From Methanobacteriota archaeon (GTDB taxonomy: Archaea; Halobacteriota; Methanomicrobia; Methanomicrobiales; Methanoculleaceae), in the NCBI GenBank assembly GCA_016841955.1, contig JAENYE010000002.1, forward strand, positions 108,779 to 165,343: DNA of 56,565 nucleotides, written 5' to 3'. Of this stretch, positions 51,766 through 56,565 are shown in pieces. Under the pieces are notes generated by a model, which was not told where the DNA came from, searched no databases, and worked only from the letters and a program-made list of their open reading frames with translations. The translations under genes were made by a program, and so were the position numbers. Every line of letters begins with the position of its first letter. Within the stretch, counting starts at the first letter, position 1.

Positions 51766-53229
51766 ATGAAACCGATGGCTGCGCCTGATTTCCCCCCGGG
51801 TCTCGAATGGCTCAACATCGACCGCCCCCTCTCCGTCCGCGACCTCTCCGGCAGGATAGTGCTGCTCTCCTTTGTGACGTTCGCCTGTTCAAACTGCATG
51901 CGGCTGGCGCCGGAGATACGGCAACTCGAGGAGAAGTATCCGGACCTGGTGATCGTCGAGGTCCACTCGCCCGGGTTCGAATCCGTCGCAGTCAGCGGGA
52001 ACTTCCGGGAGGCGGTCCGCCGTGCCGGAGCGGATCACCCCGTCGCCATCGACCACGACCACCTGCTCTGGCAGATCTTCGGGGTCCGGGACTGGCCGAC
52101 CTTCGTCCTCATCGACCCGGGAGGGAACGTGGTCGGGAAGACCGCCGGGGAGGGGCTCTACGGGCGGCTCAACCCGAAAATCGACCGTATCGCAACGGAA
52201 TTCGAGCAGCGCAGTCTGCTGGAGAAGGGAAGGCTGCATTCCGGGACCGCTCCGGAGACGGCACGGGAAGGAAGCCTGTATCGCCCCGGCAAGATCGCGG
52301 CGGATAACGCGGGAATGCGGCTGTTTATAAGCGATTCCGGCCACCACCGGATAATCGTCGCCGACGGGAGCGGAAAGATCGTGGAGACGATCGGCTCAGG
52401 GGTTGCCGGAAACACCGACGGGCCGTTCGATGAAGCTGCGTTCTACCTACCGGGGGGCCTCGCCTTCGACGAAGAGGCAGGCATCCTCTACGTTGCAGAT
52501 ACCGGGAACCACACGATCCGGATGGTCTCCTGGCCCGACCGGAGGGTTGCGACAATCACCGGGACGGGTCTTGCTGCCCCGTCGTCCGGCGAAGGCGGAC
52601 CGGGCACCGGGGTCGCGCTGAACGCGCCGCGGGACCTCGAGCTGCTGGGCGGCTACCTCTATGTCGCGATGGCCGGGGCGAACCAGGTCTGGCGGATGGA
52701 CCTTGCCACACACGAGATAGAGCCCTACGCCGGGTCGGGCCGGGAGGGTCTGGTCGACGGTCCGCTTGAAGAGGCCGCCTTCGCCGGGCCCGCCGGCATC
52801 GTCACCGACGGCGAGGCGCTCTACGTTGCCGACAGCGGGGCTTCGGCGATACGCCGTATAAAGCGGGGGATGGTCGAGACACGCATCGGGCACTCGCCGG
52901 AAGACTTTGGAGATCTCGACACCATCGCCCGGATGGCCCGCATCCACCACCCGACGGGCATCGCCTACCGGCAGGGGTCGCTCTACATCGCCGACACCTA
53001 CAACCATAAGATCAAACAGTTCGACCCGGACACCGGCTGGGTCCTCACCAGGGTCGGGAACGGCAGCCGCGGCTACCGGGACGGGCTGTCGGGGGACGCA
53101 AAACTGAACGAGCCCGACGGTCTGGTCGACTTCGCGGGCCTCTGGTACATCGCCGATACCGGCAACCATACCGTCAGGGTCTACGATCCGGTCCACCACG
53201 TGGTCTCGACCCTGAACCTCTGGAAGTAG
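51766..53229 (+). CDS. Thioredoxin-like domain plus NHL beta-propeller protein
   Basis: A 487-residue protein. Residues about 12-140 are a thioredoxin/TlpA-like fold with an unusual C41-S-N-C44 in VTFACSNCMRLAPEI and the cis-Pro DWPTFVLID. Residues about 160-485 are NHL repeats (LYVADTGNHTIRMVS, LYVADSGASAIRRI, LYIADTYNHKIKQF, WYIADTGNHTVRVY), forming one propeller. This is the NHLRC2 arrangement. No signal peptide is visible, so it should act in the cytosol. GAGGGTGCCGC precedes the ATG. Confidence 0.9.
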   Translation: MKPMAAPDFPPGLEWLNIDRPLSVRDLSGRIVLLSFVTFACSNCMRLAPEIRQLEEKYPDLVIVEVHSPGFESVAVSGNFREAVRRAGADHPVAIDHDHLLWQIFGVRDWPTFVLIDPGGNVVGKTAGEGLYGRLNPKIDRIATEFEQRSLLEKGRLHSGTAPETAREGSLYRPGKIAADNAGMRLFISDSGHHRIIVADGSGKIVETIGSGVAGNTDGPFDEAAFYLPGGLAFDEEAGILYVADTGNHTIRMVSWPDRRVATITGTGLAAPSSGEGGPGTGVALNAPRDLELLGGYLYVAMAGANQVWRMDLATHEIEPYAGSGREGLVDGPLEEAAFAGPAGIVTDGEALYVADSGASAIRRIKRGMVETRIGHSPEDFGDLDTIARMARIHHPTGIAYRQGSLYIADTYNHKIKQFDPDTGWVLTRVGNGSRGYRDGLSGDAKLNEPDGLVDFAGLWYIADTGNHTVRVYDPVHHVVSTLNLWK

Positions 53230-53324
53230 GAGTGCGCCAAACCCGATCGCCGGGCGCAAGACCAATACTTTATGTAGAGGCAACGAGAGAGGAGGGCTGG
53301 AGTATACAGTCTCCAGGAGGGACC

Positions 53325-53930
53325 ATGCGAACGAATCACGCGCTATTCATAACCATTCTGGCTATCGGAGCGGCGGTTCTCATCTGCGGTTGCACGGGCC
53401 TGACAGGGGATGATGCCCCGGATCGGACGAACGGAACTCCTGCTGAAACGCCGGGCGGCGAGATCCTGGCAATCGATGAGGTAATGGCCCGGGACGGCAA
53501 CTTCTCGAAACTCATCCACGCGCTCGATGCCGCCGGGCTTGAGGGGACACTTGCCGGGCCGGGCCCCTACACGGTCTTTGCACCCACGGATGAGGCTTTC
53601 GGCCGGCTTCCGGACACCGTAGTGGAAGAACTCTTCGACGATCCGAAGGGCAACCTCGCCGAGATCCTGCTCTACCACATGGCCCCGGACAGGTACACGG
53701 CGTCCGACCTCGCCGCAAACGATACCATCGCGACCATACAGGGCAACCCGGTCGCCGTCGACGCCGCCGGCGAGAACGTGACGGTGGACGGTGCAGAGGT
53801 GATCCGGACCGACATTCCGGCGGCGAACGGCGTCATCCATGCCATTGATGCGGTCATGCTCCCGCCGGACGTGACCCTGCAGGCAATGAACGAGACCGCC
53901 GCAGACGTGACGACGAACACGACCGGCTGA
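53325..53930 (+). CDS. Fasciclin-domain lipoprotein
   Basis: A 201-residue exported protein: a signal peptide of about 20 residues ending in LICGC, a short polar spacer, then one fasciclin (FAS1) domain (about 50-185) with GPYTVFAPTDEAFGRLP and the closing NGVIHAIDAVMLPP. FAS1 domains mediate cell-surface adhesion. CCAGGAGGGACC is a strong ribosome site, and TACTTTATG at about 53264-53272 is a suitable TATA element. Confidence 0.93.
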   Translation: MRTNHALFITILAIGAAVLICGCTGLTGDDAPDRTNGTPAETPGGEILAIDEVMARDGNFSKLIHALDAAGLEGTLAGPGPYTVFAPTDEAFGRLPDTVVEELFDDPKGNLAEILLYHMAPDRYTASDLAANDTIATIQGNPVAVDAAGENVTVDGAEVIRTDIPAANGVIHAIDAVMLPPDVTLQAMNETAADVTTNTTG

Positions 53931-54103
53931 GGGCCTCCCCGGCCACTCTCCTCCTGCCGGTGCGACTCATCGTATGCATCACGGACCCGTTTCTGTTGCA
54001 ATCTCAATAGAAACTCCCAATAACAACTGTTTTCCCACGACCACACAAACACAGAGTCACAACCGGGAGGGCTTCCGGCTCTCCCGGATCCCCGAGATCC
54101 TCC

Positions 54104-56565
54104 ATGCCTCGCTTCAACCTCAGCCCGTCGCTCATCGGCCGGTTCTTCTACCACGACTGCGAACGCTACCTCCGCTACCATGCGACCCCGGAGCAGGAGC
54201 GCGAGAAAGCCGGCATCCCGCCGGTCGCGACGGACCGGAGCCCGGTGACGCGAGCCCTCCTGGATGCAGGCATCCGGTGGGAGGAGGAGGTGATCCGGAC
54301 AAAACTGGCAGGAAATGTGCGGCTCCCTGACGGGACAGGACCCCTCTCCGGGCGGTCGTTCTCCATCGAGGAGAGTTTCAGCCTCCTCCCCCGGCTCTCC
54401 CCGGGAGAGGCGATCTACCAGGCGACCGTCCCCGTCTCGGTCCACTTCCTGCGCAACTACGGTCTCGATCCGGAGACGCACCGGTTCTCTCCCTGCCGCC
54501 CCGACCTCGTCCTGCTCGACGGGGATCGGCGTCTGCAAATCGTCGATATCAAGGCGAGCGAGGACCTCAGCGTCAGCCACCGGATCCAGGCGACGCTGTA
54601 CGCCCTGATCCTCGATCATGCCTTAAAACTGCTCGGGATCGGTCTTGGGGTCGACCTCTCCCAGGCAGGGATCTGGCTCTACGGCGAGGACGAACCGGAA
54701 CCCTTCGGCCTGCACCTCAATATACGGGTGATCGAGGACTTCTTCCGCCATCGCCTCCCGGGTATCCTTGCCGGCCCGCCGGGGGAGGTGCCCTGGCATC
54801 TCACCTCGCGGTGCGAATCCTGCGAGTTCTACCCCCACTGCCGCAGGGAGGCGGAGACCTCTGCCTCGGTCTCGCAGATCCCGGGCCTCTCGTCCATCGG
54901 GAGGCGCTACCTCCGGGAAGCACCGTGGAGCCCCGGTCTCTCCATCAACACGCTCTCCGACCTGGAGACGTTCCTTCGTGACCCGGAGAGCGACCGCTGC
55001 CTCGACAACTGCGGGTCGCTCGCCGGCCAGGGCGACCGCCTGCGGGCGACCGTCCGGGCGCTCTCCACGGGAGAGGTCGTCCGCGGGGCCGCGACCTCGC
55101 TTGCCCTTCCTGTCTACGAAGACATCGGCATCCTCCTGACGCTCCAGAAGGACCCCGTCTCCGGCCGGATATACGCTCTCGGATTCCGGCGGAGCAGGAG
55201 CCGGACGGTCTACGGGACGCCCTCGCACGAAGCGATCTTCGTCGCGGCGGACCCCGGCGACTGCACCCGGGTGCGGCGGGAGTTCGTCCGCACACTCGCC
55301 GCAGAACTCGCGGCCGTCGACGAGTACAACCGGGGCCGCGATTGGGCCGAGCAAAAGTCGGTGCAGACCTACGTCTACGACGCCTACGAAGCGGAACTCT
55401 TCACCCGGCTGCTCGAAGAGGCGATGAAAGACCCTGAAACGGCGGAGGATGCTCTCAGGCTGCGGTTCTACTACCAGGACCCCGGCATTGCTCTCGGGAC
55501 CAGCCACCCGAGCACATCGGTCCCGTTCCCGCTTGTCGTCCTCACGCGGGAGATCCGGCGGCTGCTTGCGCTTCCCGTCCCGTTCACGCTCCGTCTGCCG
55601 GAGGTCCTCGCGGCAATCCCCTCTTCCCGGTTCGCGTACCGGCTCGACCCGAGCACCCTCTTCTGGAACGAGCACAGCAACGCGCTCAGGAGCGACGCCG
55701 TCATCATGGCGTGGCACGGGGCAAGACCGGAAGCCGCAGACTGGGTCCGGCAGGAGATCTCGCGCCGCCTGCTGGCGGCGGGCAGCGTCCTCGACGGGCT
55801 CCGCGAACGGGTGAAGGGCAGCCTCGTGCGGTGGCCGGAGAACTTCCGGTTCCCGCGCCCGTGGGGTGCCGCGACGCCGGAGATATCGCGCCTCCTCTTC
55901 ATCGCGGAGTACGAATCGACCATGGGTGCCCGGCGGGTACAGGAACTGCGGAGCAGGCCGTGGGCTGCAAGGGTCCGGGACGCCGTCAGCATCCCCGTCC
56001 AAAAGAGCGAGGGGAACTTCTGGAAGGTGCTCGCCCCCCTGGACCTCTCGTTCTTCGAGCAGTCGCAGGCGTTCAGCTACCTCCTCGTGCCGGACGGCGA
56101 TGCGGGCGAGGAGGCCCTCCTCGCGTTCGACGACCTCCGCTACCGGAGCAGCCCGAACCCCGGGAACAGCGGGGTCTGCTTCGCCAGGGTCCGGGACAGC
56201 ATCGTCGACCGGAAGGCCGGGAAGGTCAGGGGGCTTGTGCTGGAGGTGACGTACGGCCGGGATCACGCACCCTTCTCCGAGGGCGATCTCGCGGTGCTGC
56301 ACCCCCGGTTCACCGATTTCACCGCACCGCGCTACGTCGACCGCCTTCTCGCCCTGGACGAGCAGCCGGAGAACGCGTTCATCCGTCTCCTCCGGGACCC
56401 GCGGGGGTTCGCCGTTCCGGTCGCCGAGCCGAAAGAGGTCGTCGCCGACGCAGAGCGGCTCGCCCGCGATGCCGGGTTCACGAAAAGCCAGGCCCGGGCA
56501 TTCCGCCAGGTGACGACGAACCGCCTGACGCTGGTCTGGGGACCTCCCGGGACCGGGAAGACGCA
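54104..56565 (+). CDS. RecB-type Fe-S nuclease fused to a superfamily 1 helicase (partial)
   Basis: Open to the window edge: 820 codons are present. The N-terminal nuclease has the PD-(D/E)xK elements D134 (RPDLVLL), D148-I-K150 and Q162, and the four-cysteine iron-sulfur pattern of AddB/Dna2/Cas4 nucleases: C19, then C237-x2-C240-x5-C246. After a long middle region, Walker A GPPGTGKT is reached in the last codons, so the helicase motor lies beyond the edge. This is the TM0106/Dna2-like layout, expected to process DNA ends or flaps. ATG 54104 places C19 at the standard distance; GAGATC is just upstream. Confidence 0.88.
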   Translation, partial: MPRFNLSPSLIGRFFYHDCERYLRYHATPEQEREKAGIPPVATDRSPVTRALLDAGIRWEEEVIRTKLAGNVRLPDGTGPLSGRSFSIEESFSLLPRLSPGEAIYQATVPVSVHFLRNYGLDPETHRFSPCRPDLVLLDGDRRLQIVDIKASEDLSVSHRIQATLYALILDHALKLLGIGLGVDLSQAGIWLYGEDEPEPFGLHLNIRVIEDFFRHRLPGILAGPPGEVPWHLTSRCESCEFYPHCRREAETSASVSQIPGLSSIGRRYLREAPWSPGLSINTLSDLETFLRDPESDRCLDNCGSLAGQGDRLRATVRALSTGEVVRGAATSLALPVYEDIGILLTLQKDPVSGRIYALGFRRSRSRTVYGTPSHEAIFVAADPGDCTRVRREFVRTLAAELAAVDEYNRGRDWAEQKSVQTYVYDAYEAELFTRLLEEAMKDPETAEDALRLRFYYQDPGIALGTSHPSTSVPFPLVVLTREIRRLLALPVPFTLRLPEVLAAIPSSRFAYRLDPSTLFWNEHSNALRSDAVIMAWHGARPEAADWVRQEISRRLLAAGSVLDGLRERVKGSLVRWPENFRFPRPWGAATPEISRLLFIAEYESTMGARRVQELRSRPWAARVRDAVSIPVQKSEGNFWKVLAPLDLSFFEQSQAFSYLLVPDGDAGEEALLAFDDLRYRSSPNPGNSGVCFARVRDSIVDRKAGKVRGLVLEVTYGRDHAPFSEGDLAVLHPRFTDFTAPRYVDRLLALDEQPENAFIRLLRDPRGFAVPVAEPKEVVADAERLARDAGFTKSQARAFRQVTTNRLTLVWGPPGTGKT

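Noticed and set aside
54623-56302. A 559-codon minus-strand frame
   Set aside because: Antisense to the nuclease-helicase gene; composition is Arg/Pro/Glu-rich as expected for a shadow in GC-rich DNA.

Overview
The window is chromosomal DNA of a high-GC methanogenic archaeon, most likely an order Methanomicrobiales member close to Methanoculleus. This is inferred from the archaeal information-processing genes (L15e, L37Ae, Rpo12, RNase P proteins, 20S proteasome alpha, SBDS, KEOPS Pcc1, prefoldin, NAC), archaeal lipid genes, Hdr-type iron-sulfur proteins, a FilR1-type regulator, archaeal-style TATA promoters with many leaderless starts, and GGTGAT-like ribosome sites. No rRNA, CRISPR array, prophage or intact insertion sequence was seen.

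Layout. 1-1300: a HEAT-repeat gene, a 41-codon membrane peptide and two tRNAs (Asp, intron-containing Tyr), all on the minus strand. 1300-2900: an isopropylmalate/citramalate synthase gene with no ordinary start codon. 2900-7900: the minus-strand archaeal 'exosome superoperon' (L15e, Rnp3, Rnp2, PsmA, SBDS, L37Ae, Rpo12, Brix, Pcc1, prefoldin beta) lacking the exosome genes themselves. 7900-15200: MoaC, NnrDE, a DHH nuclease, PUA protein, NAC, TrmI, a small zinc protein, PyrBI and CoaD. 15679-19202: a tight operon of gamma-carbonic anhydrase, an HdrA core, MtnA and a DUF116 protein. 19167-23330: bactofilin-like protein, archaeal lipid UbiA, Trm1, a Drg GTPase and two tRNAs.

From about 23.5 kb the content is accessory: a methyltransferase, two MFS carriers flanking a vapC remnant, a CheB/CheR-PAS hybrid with a histidine kinase, a beta-lactamase-fold lipoprotein, an ADP-forming acyl-CoA synthetase, a processive GT2, superoxide dismutase, an HdrC-HdrB fusion, a PAS-GAF kinase, MATE carrier, ATP-cone protein, geranylgeranyl reductase, DUF3006 plus a metallo-beta-lactamase lipoprotein, a FilR1 regulator, a second UbiA, a Cys4 peptide, a TIM-barrel candidate, a thioredoxin-NHL protein, a fasciclin lipoprotein and a RecB-type nuclease-helicase cut by the window edge.

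The less usual signals are: (i) the same palindrome-plus-TATA promoter in front of the orphan UbiA gene and the Cys4 peptide gene, next to a regulator gene; (ii) dispersed repeat units at about 10.0 and 46.3 kb that keep a fixed frame around hairpins whose stems change compensatorily; (iii) the carbonic anhydrase-HdrA-MtnA-DUF116 operon; (iv) the HdrC-HdrB fusion with two complete CCG motifs. All functional calls rest on reading the sequence and family knowledge; no searches were run.
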